Positions 27,313 through 36,738 of a DNA stretch of 64,000 nucleotides are shown here, piece after piece. How positions within the stretch are numbered: position 1 is the first letter of the stretch; each line of letters starts with the position of its first letter. The translations under genes were made by a program, and so were the position numbers. Source of the stretch: SB21 sp964415295 (lineage in GTDB: Bacteria > CLD3 > SB21); the NCBI GenBank assembly GCA_964415295.1, contig CAYPYN010000006.1:283443-347442 (forward strand), given 5' to 3'. The notes under the pieces are model-generated. The model searched no databases, was not told where the DNA came from, and saw nothing but the letters and a program-made list of their open reading frames with translations.

Positions 27313-28302
27313 ATGAATTCCAAAATGGCCTATGTGTTAGGCGCCGTATTAACCATTCTTTCCGCCGGATGGCTCTACTTTTCCGGATCCGGGGTGTCCG
27401 AGCCCTCCGAAACGCCGCCGGCCAAACGCTGGATCGATTCTGTTTCGTTGCCCCATTTTATGGCCAGGGAGCTTTCGGGTTCGGATCTTCGCATTGGACG
27501 GATTCTGGATGATAATAAGTACTACACAAGGCATTACATCACATACCGTAGCGGCGAACTGCTGATCTCTGGAATCATGAATATTCCCAAAGGCCGCGGG
27601 CCCTTTCCTGTCCTGGTGCTCAATCACGGCTACATCGACCCCAAAGTTTATACCAACGGGCGCGGGCTCAAAAGAGAGCAGGATTATCTGGCTAAAAGAG
27701 GTTATGTCGTGATCCATCCGGATTATCGCAACCATGCGCAATCGGATAAGGATACGCTGAATCAACCGCGTTTCCGCCTTGGGTATGTGGAAGACGTGAT
27801 CAACGCCGTTAAAGCCGTGAAGCAAAGCGGACTTCGGTTTGCGGACACCACCCGCATCGGGATGCTGGGGCATTCCATGGGAGGCGGCATCTGTCTCAAC
27901 GTGATGGTCACGCATCCGGAACTCGTTAAAGCTTTTGTACTGTTTGGGACGGTGAGCGCCGACGTCCGGGACAATTTTTTCCGATGGGACGCGCGCTGGC
28001 CTTGGTATGTGGACAAGATCTTTGCCATGTACGGAAGTCCTGAAGAAAACCCGTCCTTCTGGAACAACCTGTCGCCGATGTATTTCCTGGACCGTGTCCG
28101 GTCGCCGATCATGATCCATCACGCTACGACCGATGAGTCTTGCCCTGTGGAATGGGCTCGAAAACTCAACGATTCTCTGAGGGTTCGCAAGAAAGACGTT
28201 ACGTATCATGAATACGCCGGCGAAAGACATGAATTTATCGATGCCTGGCCGCAAGTGATGGAGCGCACGGCCGCATTTTTTGACAGCCATTTGAAAAAAT
28301 AA
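27313..28302 (+). CDS. Alpha/beta-hydrolase, prolyl-oligopeptidase/dienelactone-hydrolase type, membrane-anchored
   Basis: 329 residues. An N-terminal hydrophobic helix (YVLGAVLTILSAGWLYFSG) anchors or exports the protein. The hydrolase fold shows the oxyanion region VLVLNHGYIDP, the nucleophile elbow GMLGHSMGGGICLN (Ser), an acid in HHATTDESCPVEWA and the His in AGERHEFIDAWP. The substrate (ester or peptide) is unknown. It starts 28 bases after the histidine kinase gene and could share its transcript. Confidence 0.88.
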   Translation: MNSKMAYVLGAVLTILSAGWLYFSGSGVSEPSETPPAKRWIDSVSLPHFMARELSGSDLRIGRILDDNKYYTRHYITYRSGELLISGIMNIPKGRGPFPVLVLNHGYIDPKVYTNGRGLKREQDYLAKRGYVVIHPDYRNHAQSDKDTLNQPRFRLGYVEDVINAVKAVKQSGLRFADTTRIGMLGHSMGGGICLNVMVTHPELVKAFVLFGTVSADVRDNFFRWDARWPWYVDKIFAMYGSPEENPSFWNNLSPMYFLDRVRSPIMIHHATTDESCPVEWARKLNDSLRVRKKDVTYHEYAGERHEFIDAWPQVMERTAAFFDSHLKK

Positions 28303-28450
28303 GATCTCCCGGAAAAAATACGTACAATTCCGTATTGAATATTTTCATTCTAAGCCCTATCTAAAAAAAACAAAAAAAACATTGGTACGTTTCCGCCAAA
28401 ATTAGTATATTGTTAGGTAATTCACACTCTTCATTAACCCATCTGATTTA

Positions 28451-29560
28451 ATGTCTCACCCAATAAACGGGATCCTTGAAATCGATCCGAAGGGTTTCGG
28501 ATTTCTCCGAGAGATATCCCTTACGCTAAGGATCAATCCGGCCGATATTTACGTTCCGCCGGCCATCATACAAAAACACCGGTTACGTACCGGCGTCGTC
28601 ATCCAGGGTCAAACCAAGCCCGGCGATAAAGGCAGCGACCAATTGTCGGTTATCGAATCCATCAACGGAATGCCTCCGGAGGAATGGGAAAAGACGCCAG
28701 ATTTTTCCGTTCTCCAGCCTATCCAGCCCAACGAATGGATCAAGCTGGAAGGGCCGGACAGTTCCCGCGCCATGCGCGTCGTCGATCTTTTCTGTCCGAT
28801 CGGCAAGGGCCAGCGCGCCCTCATTGTTGCGCCCCCAAAAGCCGGAAAAACACGATTGATGCAGGAAATGGCCCACGCGATCAGCGCCAATCATCCCGAG
28901 ATCGATCTGATGGTTCTTCTCATAGACGAACGCCCGGAAGAAGTGACCGATATGCAGCGTACGATCAAAGGGCAAGTATTCGCCAGTTCCAGCGACAGCC
29001 AGGGCGGACAACATATGCGCCTGGCTCAGCTCGTCCTGGAATATGCCAAACGTAAAGTCGAGACCGGCAAAGACGTGGCCCTTTTGCTTGATTCTCTTAC
29101 CCGACTGGGACGCGTATTCAACGTGCATCAGAAAGGGAGCGGACGCACCATGTCCGGCGGTGTGGATATCCGCGCGCTGGAAATACCTAAACGTCTCTTT
29201 GGCGCGGCACGCAATGCGGAGTTCAGCGGCTCGCTTACGATCATCGCCACGGCACTGATTGAAACCAATTCCAGAATGGACGAACTGATCTTTCAGGAAT
29301 TCAAAGGTACCGGCAACATGGAACTTGTGCTGAGCCGTGAATTGGCCGACTCACGGATCTTTCCGGCCATCGACCTGAATGCGTCCGGCACGCGCAACGA
29401 GGAACTGCTATTCGGAACGGCTACGGAAAAACATTACGCTCTCCGGCGCTCTCTGGCCAAGCTCTTGCCTAAAGAAGCGATGTCCAATGCGCTGGGTTTG
29501 GTACGCCAGTTTCCGACCAACGATATGCTGCTTGATAAATTCAAGTCCTTTAAGGAATGA
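28451..29560 (+). CDS. rho: Short, divergent transcription termination factor Rho
   Basis: 369 residues. It aligns with E. coli Rho from the cold-shock RNA-binding domain (LEIDPKGFGFLRE) through the ATPase (P-loop VAPPKAGKTRLMQ; LLIDERPEEVTDMQR; LLLDSLTRLGRVFN; R-loop EEFKGTGNMEL-type, here QEFKGTGNMEL). The first ~48 residues, the N-terminal helix bundle, are missing. The normally near-invariant ASTFDEPASRH block reads ASSSDSQGGQH, and the Q-loop Lys is Arg (GSGRTMSGGVD). It may be a second, specialised Rho or the only copy; the window cannot say. The region 28303-28450 upstream is AT-rich leader with no gene. Confidence 0.9.
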   Translation: MSHPINGILEIDPKGFGFLREISLTLRINPADIYVPPAIIQKHRLRTGVVIQGQTKPGDKGSDQLSVIESINGMPPEEWEKTPDFSVLQPIQPNEWIKLEGPDSSRAMRVVDLFCPIGKGQRALIVAPPKAGKTRLMQEMAHAISANHPEIDLMVLLIDERPEEVTDMQRTIKGQVFASSSDSQGGQHMRLAQLVLEYAKRKVETGKDVALLLDSLTRLGRVFNVHQKGSGRTMSGGVDIRALEIPKRLFGAARNAEFSGSLTIIATALIETNSRMDELIFQEFKGTGNMELVLSRELADSRIFPAIDLNASGTRNEELLFGTATEKHYALRRSLAKLLPKEAMSNALGLVRQFPTNDMLLDKFKSFKE

Positions 29561-29646
29561 AAGACACGTAACACGAAACGAAAAATGGTCGATGCTTTGA
29601 ACGTTTTTTGTTTTTTGTCTACCGTTGTTCATTCATAACGTTCCCG

Positions 29647-30843
29647 ATGAGAAGTTTCTTCAGAACTTATAAAGAATACCGGACCGATCCTCTGAGGATC
29701 GGTAAAACGTATTACCAAGTTTTTGCCGGCGAATTCTGGACCTCTCGTCAACGCCAGGCGTCCAGACTTCATGAGATCGCCTACCGGGCGTGTTTTAAAC
29801 CCCAGCTTCCGAGATTTTTCATTGAACTTTTCTCCAGACCGGACGATGTGATCTACGATCCCTTCAGCGGCCGCGGTACAACGGCTCTTGAAGCAGGATT
29901 GCTTGGACGAAACGTTATTGCCAACGATATCAATCCGCTGAGCGTGATACTTGGCCGCCCCCGGTTCTTTGTTCCAGAATTGGATGATATCGAAAAACGT
30001 CTGGCAGACATTTCCACGGATGGAAAATCGAAAGCCGACATCGATCTCTCCATGTTCTATCATCCCGATACGGAATCAGAAATCGTCGCGCTCAAAAGAT
30101 ATTTGTCCCATAGACAAAAATCCAGGAGCGAAGATGAGATCGATCATTGGATACGCATGGTTGCGACCAACCGCCTGACGGGGCATTCGCCGGGTTTCTT
30201 CTCCGTTTACACTTTTCCGCCCAATCAGGCCGTATCGGCCGATCGGCAGAAATTGATCAATACAAAAAGAAGACAAAGACCGGAATACCGCGACGTTCGC
30301 AAGATCATTTTAAGAAAATCCCGTCTCATGCTGAAGGATCTGAAGCCGCAGGAGATCGAAACGCTGAGGCGGATCGGTTCCAAGGCCTTGTGGCTTAACA
30401 AAGACGCCCGTTCGACGGCCGCGATCCCGGACGATCATGTGCAGCTCACCGTCACGTCACCGCCATTTCTCAATATCGTTCAGTATGCGGAAGACAATTG
30501 GCTCCGCGGGTGGTTCAACGGTATCGATCACAGGCATATGGCAAAGCGAATAACCATTTCGCGAACAGTAGAGGAGTGGGCTGCGGTGATGAGCAAAGTC
30601 TTTAGCGAACTCTATCGTATAACGCGGCATGGAGGCTGGGTAGCTTTTGAGGTCGGAGAAGTCAGGAACGGCCGGATAAAACTGGAGGAATTTGTCATTC
30701 CGGCAGGAGTGAACGCCGGTTTTGCCTGCAAAGCCGTTGTTATCCAACAACAATCGTTCACTAAAACATCCAATATATGGGGTGTTAGGAATAACACCAA
30801 GGGCACCAATTCCAACCGTATCGCGCTTTTCAGGAAGGGATGA
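29647..30843 (+). CDS. Orphan DNA methyltransferase (N4-cytosine/N6-adenine type, permuted motif order)
   Basis: 398 residues from the ATG at 29647 (an in-frame ATG at 29608 adds 13 residues with no clear ribosome site). The SAM-binding motif YDPFSGRGTTALEAGLLGRN is at about 71-90 and the catalytic motif VTSPPFLNIVQYAEDNW at about 269-285. Beta-class enzymes usually have the SPPY motif before DPFxGxGTT; here the order is reversed. No restriction endonuclease lies beside it. It follows rho with no terminator between, so the two may be co-transcribed. The target sequence is unknown. Confidence 0.87.
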   Translation: MRSFFRTYKEYRTDPLRIGKTYYQVFAGEFWTSRQRQASRLHEIAYRACFKPQLPRFFIELFSRPDDVIYDPFSGRGTTALEAGLLGRNVIANDINPLSVILGRPRFFVPELDDIEKRLADISTDGKSKADIDLSMFYHPDTESEIVALKRYLSHRQKSRSEDEIDHWIRMVATNRLTGHSPGFFSVYTFPPNQAVSADRQKLINTKRRQRPEYRDVRKIILRKSRLMLKDLKPQEIETLRRIGSKALWLNKDARSTAAIPDDHVQLTVTSPPFLNIVQYAEDNWLRGWFNGIDHRHMAKRITISRTVEEWAAVMSKVFSELYRITRHGGWVAFEVGEVRNGRIKLEEFVIPAGVNAGFACKAVVIQQQSFTKTSNIWGVRNNTKGTNSNRIALFRKG

Positions 30844-30920
30844 TATTTTTGTTGAGACTGATACAAAGGTCTTTTACATTTCAAAAACACATTACAAAGT
30901 AAAAGCGCCCGAAAACCGTT

Positions 30921-31250
30921 ATGAATAACAAACTCTTTATCTTGTCGTTCTTCATGACCGCATTTCCGCTGGTATTGGCCGGACTTGATGCGCTGGATCA
31001 GGGAAATGTTGTTTTTGGTTCCATCTACCTGGCTTGCGGGCTGGTATATGTATATCTTGCGTTTGTTGCCGTAAAAAGGAACCTGGACGGTAATGTCCGG
31101 ATCACGCTTTTTGGGACGTTGATCCTGGTTATCGTGGGATTGGATTACTTTCTGCAAGGCAAAACGTATCTTCCCTATGCGTATCTCGGTGCCGCACTGA
31201 TCAGCCTGACGCCCATATGGGTCAAGCGGCTAAAAGAAAATAAGAACTAG
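30921..31250 (+). CDS. Small four-helix membrane protein
   Basis: 109 residues with four predicted membrane helices, e.g. LFILSFFMTAFPLVLAGLDA and ITLFGTLILVIVGLDYFL, ending in a basic tail (VKRLKENKN). I do not recognise the family. It leads a run of three small plus-strand membrane-protein genes (30921-32140), and may share their transcript. Confidence 0.65.
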   Translation: MNNKLFILSFFMTAFPLVLAGLDALDQGNVVFGSIYLACGLVYVYLAFVAVKRNLDGNVRITLFGTLILVIVGLDYFLQGKTYLPYAYLGAALISLTPIWVKRLKENKN

Positions 31251-31279
31251 TTATCTATCACAGAAGAACAGGAGATTCC

Positions 31280-31717
31280 ATGAAAGGCGTAGGATTCTTT
31301 AAGACAGGCTCGACCGTACTGATACTGACAGCCTGCATCCACATGATCGGTTTTTTTCAGGAACCGGTTCCCGCAAACGACAAAGAAAAGGCCATGCTGG
31401 AGCTGATGACCACTTATCAAATGGAATTGCCCGGCGCTCAGCGTCCGATGATGGATATTGTTAATTTTTTCAGCCTGAGCTTTGCGATGTTTACCGCCCT
31501 TATCGGACTGATCAATTTATGGATCGTTCGGCAGGGATTGAGCGGCCGCGTCATCAGAAAAATGATGATCGGAAATGCCGTCTATTGGACGATCTACCTT
31601 ATACCGCTTTACATGTACACGTTCTTATTTCCGCAAGCGTTTTACACGTTAGCGTGGTTTTGTTTTGTCATGGCCTTGATCGTCAGTGGGGAAAAAGAAC
31701 AAAGCGTCAAAGGATAA
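31280..31717 (+). CDS. LIC_13387-like membrane protein, copy 1
   Basis: 145 residues with four predicted helices and a small polar loop between the first two. The pattern, first helix with ACIHMIGF, a polar loop, then FFSLSFAMFTALIGLINLWI, resembles the LIC_13387-type membrane proteins of unknown function. AGGAG precedes the start. It is four bases upstream of a related gene, so they look like a tandem pair. Confidence 0.65.
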   Translation: MKGVGFFKTGSTVLILTACIHMIGFFQEPVPANDKEKAMLELMTTYQMELPGAQRPMMDIVNFFSLSFAMFTALIGLINLWIVRQGLSGRVIRKMMIGNAVYWTIYLIPLYMYTFLFPQAFYTLAWFCFVMALIVSGEKEQSVKG

Positions 31718-31720
31718 GCT

Positions 31721-32140
31721 ATGAAGACGGCCAGAATATGTTACTACGCAGCTTCCGTTCTCCTGATGGTTATGGGCGGAGCGCATTTTTTCGGTCAATT
31801 TGGCCCGAAGGGAATCGATATTCAGCGGTCCCTGATCGAAGAGGCTATGAAGCAGTACAAACTTCACGGGTTGGGTTTTGAGTATTCACTCTACGATGTG
31901 ATGCAGTGCTGGGGCGTATTCTTCGGTATTCTGATGATACTTTTGGGATTGCAGAACTGGCTGATCGTTAAAGAAAACGATCCGGCCGTACCATTGAAAA
32001 GATTTGCCGTTTTCAATACGATAGGGGTTGCGGCGCTCAGTGTGATCGGCGCACTGTATGTGCCCTTTACCGGCATCGGTCTCATCGTCATCACACTCGG
32101 CTTTGCGGTAAGCGCGGTCTTGTATTCGCGCCACCGGTAG
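31721..32140 (+). CDS. LIC_13387-like membrane protein, copy 2
   Basis: 139 residues, four helices and the same plan as the upstream gene: GGAHFFGQFGP where the neighbour has ACIHMIGFFQEP, a polar loop, then MQCWGVFFGILMILLGLQNW. The His in helix 1 and the Gly/Leu-Asn motif in helix 2 are shared. It follows copy 1 by three bases, so they are probably co-translated and may form a complex. Function unknown. Confidence 0.65.
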   Translation: MKTARICYYAASVLLMVMGGAHFFGQFGPKGIDIQRSLIEEAMKQYKLHGLGFEYSLYDVMQCWGVFFGILMILLGLQNWLIVKENDPAVPLKRFAVFNTIGVAALSVIGALYVPFTGIGLIVITLGFAVSAVLYSRHR

Positions 32141-32157
32141 TGTCCGGATCAGGGCAA

Positions 32158-32373
32158 CTACTTATTCAGCTTATTCAAAATCGCGATCCAGATCTGAGGC
32201 AGGTATGCACCAATCAGGATCAAAAGTAATCCGGTCATCGACGACTTGGTAAAGATCGTCGGCGCTACAAACTTGTCCAATCCGACATTGACAATGCTGA
32301 CATACCAGCCCAGCGTCATCAGAAAAAAGCCGATGACCTGAGGCAGCATTCGGCGCATGAGTTTATCCATCAT
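32158..32373 (-). CDS. 71-residue membrane protein
   Basis: Two helices: LPQVIGFFLMTLGWYVSIVN and SSMTGLLLILIGAYLPQIWI, with basic ends. No family recognised. It lies 15 bases downstream of the M28 peptidase gene on the same strand, so it is probably the last gene of that operon; AGGAGG-like sequence (GGAGGC) precedes its start. Confidence 0.6.
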   Translation of the reverse strand: MMDKLMRRMLPQVIGFFLMTLGWYVSIVNVGLDKFVAPTIFTKSSMTGLLLILIGAYLPQIWIAILNKLNK

Positions 32374-32388
32374 ATGGAGCCTCCTTCG

Positions 32389-34506
32389 TTATTTTAGTTT
32401 TGTTGCCTGAGCCTCGACGGCCGCGTCAAGAAGCCCTGTGACGTCTGTCAGCGAAACTTCTCCGTAATACCATGTGCCGCACGAAAGCGCCTCAGCCTTG
32501 ACCGCTTTGTAAATATCGTAGTAACTCCGTTTGCCGTCAACAAAATTATACACTTCCGACTTCATGATCGCATGAAGATGGGATTTGTATTTAACTTTAT
32601 CACGATGGTTGAAGTAGGTGTTCAGCGGCGTTGCATTGACAGGAATCTTTCCCGACGCCGCTTTTTCGGCCCCATTCAGCCGGATATCAACGGGTTTTGC
32701 GTTGAAAAGCTGACGGTAGAATTGGCTCAGATCGTTCATTAATTCGGCTTCTTTGGCCGCTGTTCGCTCCCGCATTTTATCCAAAAGCGCCAGAGAAGTT
32801 TTGTCCGACGCGCCGAATATCCGGATGGAGCTGATCGCGCGTAATTCACGTTGTATCCCTTGCTCCAAAACGAGGACCGCATCTTTGTAAGCCGAATCGC
32901 GGTCTGAGCCGGAGTTCCGCAAAATCTCCATCGATACGCGAAGGTCGTTGGCCAGACGTTTTTGTCCCTGCGCGAAGGTTTCCGAAGCCAGTACGGGAAC
33001 TTCATGGTTACCGGCAGAGCCCAAAAAGAGCGCCATGGAAGCAATGATGAAATTGTTGCGTTTCAGCTGCGTCTGATCCACCTGCCAGAGATCGTCATCG
33101 GAGGAATGGATGTAATTATCGTCCCAGTTGATGAGCGCTACGGAGGGAACTCCGACGGCCCCTTCGGTGAAGGTCATATTGTCCGATGAACCGAAATAAG
33201 GAACGAATTCCGCTCGATAGCCTTCACGGGAACCGCGTGTGGAATAGATCGCGCGCGTGTGCGGACGCGCTCCATCGCCGATCCGGCTGGCCGACAGATA
33301 CGGATTATTGGTACGTATCACGTACGTTCCGACACTTTCAAACAAAGCATCCAGGTACGACGTGCGTGACTGCGGCGCAAAGATCAGATGCTGGGAACGG
33401 CTGGCCAGTGAAAATCGGGCTCCAGTCATGTCCTGATGTAGATTGGCCAGCATCTGACCCGGGCTTTCCGGATGGTCCATAAAGTAGCGGTATTCTGAGT
33501 ATATTTCATCTGTCCACCAGAAACGGATGTCCCTCTTTGGCCGAGACATTTTTCCTTCTTTGATCAACTTATTGAAAGTGCGGGCCAGCTCCAGTAGATT
33601 CGCACAACCAGAACCGTCGTCGTTGGCCGAGCCCTGTTCCTCCTGCAAATGCGCCGTCAAGACGATCTGCTGATCATGATAGGTCGTGCCGCGTATCCAA
33701 CCTTCGACGAAACCCGTGCGGCCCGGCTTCTTGCCTATCTCGGTATCTACTTTGGCTTTCAGCACGATCTTGCCTGCCGGTGTCTTCTTACCGGTAGCGA
33801 ACCAGTCGTCCGGTTTGGAGCTTGTCAAAATGCGTTTCAGGATCTCGCCTTTGCGCGGAGGCAGGGAGAAGGCGAACGTACCGGTTTTTCCCTCAGGCGG
33901 ATCGAGCGGAATGCGCGACCACGCAATTTGATCCGGAAAGTCCATGGGTGATCGGCCTTCCGAGGTCTGGAATACGACGATGCCAAGAGCGCCTTTGTCC
34001 CACACGGCATTGTAAACGGCCGCATAAGCATTTCCGTCGGTCAGAACGATCTTGCCTTTGACGTCCAGGTTCTTGAGTGATTCTTTGGATGCGTCGCCGA
34101 CCCAGACGAGTTCGGCCGTCACATCGGCATCACGGCTTCCGTCGGCGAGATAAACGGCGTGGTCTCCGATGTCAGCCAGCTTGATCTCAACGGGCTCGAG
34201 CATCCACAATTCTGCGGACTTTGCGGTATAATTGGCCCCGTCCATCGGCTGTTCGATGAATGTAACATCATCCAAGCCGGCCTCTTTAGCGGCCTGCATG
34301 ACGTATTCGGCGGCTTTAAAATAGCCGTCCATGCCCGAGTCGCGGTGCCAATGGGAGAGCCACCGGATATGTTCGAAAGCGCGGTCACCGCTGAGTTCAT
34401 TGGCCAGATTATCGATCTCCGATTCGGTCAGAAACGGCGTTGTCTGTGCCGCCAGCGATGATGTGCCGATCAGTGTGACGGAAATTATCAAGAACAAAAA
34501 CCTCAT
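32389..34506 (-). CDS. Secreted M28-family zinc metallopeptidase with PA domain
   Basis: 705 residues with signal peptide (ending SLAAQ). A PA (protease-associated) insert lies at about 110-260 (LKNLDVKGKIVLTDGNAY, GALGIVVFQTSEG). The M28 catalytic core carries the zinc ligands and general base in VLTAHLQEEQGSANDDGSG, WWTDEIYSEYRYF, LHQDMTGARF and NWDDNYIHSSDDD. A C-terminal helical extension (about 500-705) completes it. It would act outside the inner membrane as an aminopeptidase or carboxypeptidase. Its start overlaps the stop of a small zinc-ribbon gene (ATGA). Confidence 0.9.
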   Translation of the reverse strand: MRFLFLIISVTLIGTSSLAAQTTPFLTESEIDNLANELSGDRAFEHIRWLSHWHRDSGMDGYFKAAEYVMQAAKEAGLDDVTFIEQPMDGANYTAKSAELWMLEPVEIKLADIGDHAVYLADGSRDADVTAELVWVGDASKESLKNLDVKGKIVLTDGNAYAAVYNAVWDKGALGIVVFQTSEGRSPMDFPDQIAWSRIPLDPPEGKTGTFAFSLPPRKGEILKRILTSSKPDDWFATGKKTPAGKIVLKAKVDTEIGKKPGRTGFVEGWIRGTTYHDQQIVLTAHLQEEQGSANDDGSGCANLLELARTFNKLIKEGKMSRPKRDIRFWWTDEIYSEYRYFMDHPESPGQMLANLHQDMTGARFSLASRSQHLIFAPQSRTSYLDALFESVGTYVIRTNNPYLSASRIGDGARPHTRAIYSTRGSREGYRAEFVPYFGSSDNMTFTEGAVGVPSVALINWDDNYIHSSDDDLWQVDQTQLKRNNFIIASMALFLGSAGNHEVPVLASETFAQGQKRLANDLRVSMEILRNSGSDRDSAYKDAVLVLEQGIQRELRAISSIRIFGASDKTSLALLDKMRERTAAKEAELMNDLSQFYRQLFNAKPVDIRLNGAEKAASGKIPVNATPLNTYFNHRDKVKYKSHLHAIMKSEVYNFVDGKRSYYDIYKAVKAEALSCGTWYYGEVSLTDVTGLLDAAVEAQATKLK

Positions 34507-34724
34507 AAGATCTCCGATGAGTGATTATGTGATGATTCTGGTTCTGTCTTTTTGTTTGTAACTGCGCGGATTTGAACGGGTGAACAGGTTTCTCCTTCGC
34601 AGCAGCGTATGATCACGTTCTTGCAGTTGATGCACTGGTAGTGACCGTGCACGAACACAAAACCGGCGGAGTGCCGGCAAAAGGGACATGTATTTCCCGC
34701 AGATCCAGGCAAACGATACACCAA
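34503..34724 (-). CDS. Small zinc-ribbon protein
   Basis: 73 residues with a CPFC...CINC zinc-ribbon knuckle pair around GFVFVHGHYQC, followed by RCCEGETC. This is a recurrent uncharacterised short protein. The reading frame opens at a TTG (34724) or, one codon later, a GTG; there is no strong ribosome site. Its stop overlaps the ATG of the peptidase gene, which supports it being translated. Confidence 0.7.
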   Translation of the reverse strand: MVYRLPGSAGNTCPFCRHSAGFVFVHGHYQCINCKNVIIRCCEGETCSPVQIRAVTNKKTEPESSHNHSSEIL

Positions 34725-34884
34725 GAGTTGAGGATTACAATATCAGAAAACAATAAGATAAATTTTGTTGTGAAGCAAGGATTTATCTCCCGGTGTCTGA
34801 GAAAAGCCGCTTTTTTTCACTTGAAATTCGAAAATCGCATAAGTATATTGCACCACACTATTTTACCCCTAAATCGCCCGATCC

Positions 34885-35427
34885 ATGATCGAATCGTTTT
34901 TATCAAAAACCCCCAAAATTCCATCATCCGTATTTATTGCGCCAGGTGCGCGGATCGTAGGGGACGTCGAGATCGGTGAAGATGCCAGCGTCTGGTTCAA
35001 CGCCGTGCTTCGGGGAGATGTTAATTCTATCCGGATTGGCCGCCGTACGAATATACAGGACGGCGCCATCGTTCATGTCACATTCAAGAAGCACGCTACG
35101 GTGATCGGTCACGATGTGACGGTGGGCCACGGTGCGATCCTGCACGGATGCACCATTCGGGATCACGTCTTGATCGGTATGGGCGCGAAGGTACTGGACG
35201 GTGCGATCGTAGGCCGGCATTCGCTGGTCGCGGCGGGCGCCGTGGTCACAGAAGGATTTGAAGTTCCTGAAAGAAGCCTGGTTGCCGGTGTTCCGGCCAA
35301 GCCGGTGCGTGATTTGACCGACGAGGAAATAAACGCGATAGGACAATCCGCAGAACGTTATATCCAATATGCCGAGACCTACCGCAAACTGCATATTCTT
35401 GAACAAATGGAACCCGAGGTCCTATGA
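34885..35427 (+). CDS. Gamma-carbonic anhydrase-like protein (left-handed beta-helix)
   Basis: 180 residues of hexapeptide repeats. The family block SVWFNAVLRGDVNSIRIG is followed by NIQDGAIVHV (His ligand) and VGHGAILHGCTI (two further His ligands), and a C-terminal helix packs along the helix (EEINAIGQSAERYIQYAETY). Gamma-CA proteins hydrate CO2 or have related, sometimes unknown, activities. Its last codons overlap the response regulator downstream by four bases (ATGA). A beta-class carbonic anhydrase is also present at 42621. Confidence 0.92.
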   Translation: MIESFLSKTPKIPSSVFIAPGARIVGDVEIGEDASVWFNAVLRGDVNSIRIGRRTNIQDGAIVHVTFKKHATVIGHDVTVGHGAILHGCTIRDHVLIGMGAKVLDGAIVGRHSLVAAGAVVTEGFEVPERSLVAGVPAKPVRDLTDEEINAIGQSAERYIQYAETYRKLHILEQMEPEVL

Positions 35428-35804
35428 AAAAGAAAATTTTGATCTTTGACGACGACGACGATTTTCTTTCGATCACGACCAAGGTACTGAGCCAGATCGG
35501 AAAATTCGAAGTCGTACCGAGCGATGATAGTTCCGACGCCATGGAACTGATCCGCCGCACCAAGCCGGACCTTCTCCTGCTGGATATCATGATGCCTAAA
35601 GTGGACGGCTTTACGATCTGCAAGAGCGTTAAAGATGCCGAAGATCTGAAGCATATCAAGATCATAGTATATTCCGCCAAAATCTTCGATGTGGACCGCA
35701 AAAAAGCCTTGAAACTGGGCGCGGACGCCTATGTGTCAAAAGTAATCGAATCCAATAAACTCATCGATACGATCCACCAGGTTCTCGGAATGCCGCAGTC
35801 TTAA
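35424..35804 (+). CDS. Stand-alone response-regulator receiver domain
   Basis: 126 residues, just one receiver domain: acidic pocket FDDDDD at 8-13, phospho-Asp54 in LLLLDIMMPKVDG, and the switch Lys in DAYVSKVIES. There is no output domain, so it signals by protein contact, CheY-like. It overlaps the carbonic-anhydrase gene and precedes a metallo-beta-lactamase-fold gene by 24 bases. Confidence 0.92.
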   Translation: MKKKILIFDDDDDFLSITTKVLSQIGKFEVVPSDDSSDAMELIRRTKPDLLLLDIMMPKVDGFTICKSVKDAEDLKHIKIIVYSAKIFDVDRKKALKLGADAYVSKVIESNKLIDTIHQVLGMPQS

Positions 35805-35828
35805 CCTATATATCACAGAGGTTTTATC

Positions 35829-36707
35829 ATGAAATATAAATTTTGGGGCGTTCGCGGTTCGATCCCGACACCGGGACCGGATACCGTCGGCTACGGAGGT
35901 AATACTTCCTGCGGGGAATTGACGCTCGATGAGAACAATATGATCATTTTCGATGCCGGTTCCGGTATTCGTGTGCTGGGAAACGATCTCATGAAGCGCG
36001 GCAAAAAACCTGTGGAAGCCATCATTCTTCTCAGCCATACGCATTGGGACCATATCCAGGGATTCCCGTTTTTCGTGCCGGCCTTTATACCCGGCAACAA
36101 GTTCGTCATCTGCGGATGCGAAGAGGCCGATGTTAAACTGGACCAGATCATCACCGATCAGATGAAAAGCGCGTATTTCCCTGTAGAACTAAGCGATATG
36201 CCGGCCTCCATCGGATTCAAGCGTCTTTACGAGGGCAAGTTCAAGATCTCAGGTGCGCGCGTGGACACGCTTTATCTCAATCATCCGGGGTTTGCGCTGG
36301 GTTATCGTGTGGAATACAACGGGAAATCGGTGGTCTATGTCAGCGACAATGAACCGTATCCTATCCAAGAATCCGACAGCCCGGAATTTGAGGGAATGAA
36401 ATACAAGGGCAATAATAATCATCGTATCATCAATTTCTCAAAAGGTACCGATCTGCTCGTTCATGATTGTCAGTATACGCCGGACGAATATAAAACCAAA
36501 GTCGGGTGGGGACATTCTCCATTTGATTACGTGGCGGAAATAGCCTGGAAAGCCCAGGTCAAGCGCCTGGCGATCTACCACCACGATCCGGGGCACAACG
36601 ATGCGTTTGTAGATACTATCGTGGATGCGGTGAAGAAGCTTCTGCAGGAAAAAGGATGTCCAACCGAAGTTATTGGCGCCAAAGAAGGTTTGGAAATAGA
36701 ATTATAA
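35829..36707 (+). CDS. Metallo-beta-lactamase-fold hydrolase
   Basis: 292 residues. It begins MKYKFWGVRGSIPTPGPDT, then the zinc motif LLSHTHWDHIQGFPFF (HxHxDH), LNHPGFALGYRVE, the Asp ligand in VYVSDNEPY, and the late His in HHDPGHNDA. This is the ribonuclease Z/cAMP-phosphodiesterase-like branch found beside receiver and kinase genes. The substrate is unknown, but cyclic nucleotides would fit with the cNMP-binding fusion at 18.5 kb; that link is speculative. GAGG is nine bases before the ATG. Confidence 0.88.
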   Translation: MKYKFWGVRGSIPTPGPDTVGYGGNTSCGELTLDENNMIIFDAGSGIRVLGNDLMKRGKKPVEAIILLSHTHWDHIQGFPFFVPAFIPGNKFVICGCEEADVKLDQIITDQMKSAYFPVELSDMPASIGFKRLYEGKFKISGARVDTLYLNHPGFALGYRVEYNGKSVVYVSDNEPYPIQESDSPEFEGMKYKGNNNHRIINFSKGTDLLVHDCQYTPDEYKTKVGWGHSPFDYVAEIAWKAQVKRLAIYHHDPGHNDAFVDTIVDAVKKLLQEKGCPTEVIGAKEGLEIEL

Positions 36708-36738
36708 AGTAGTTTAGGATTTAAAAAAGGAGTGAACC

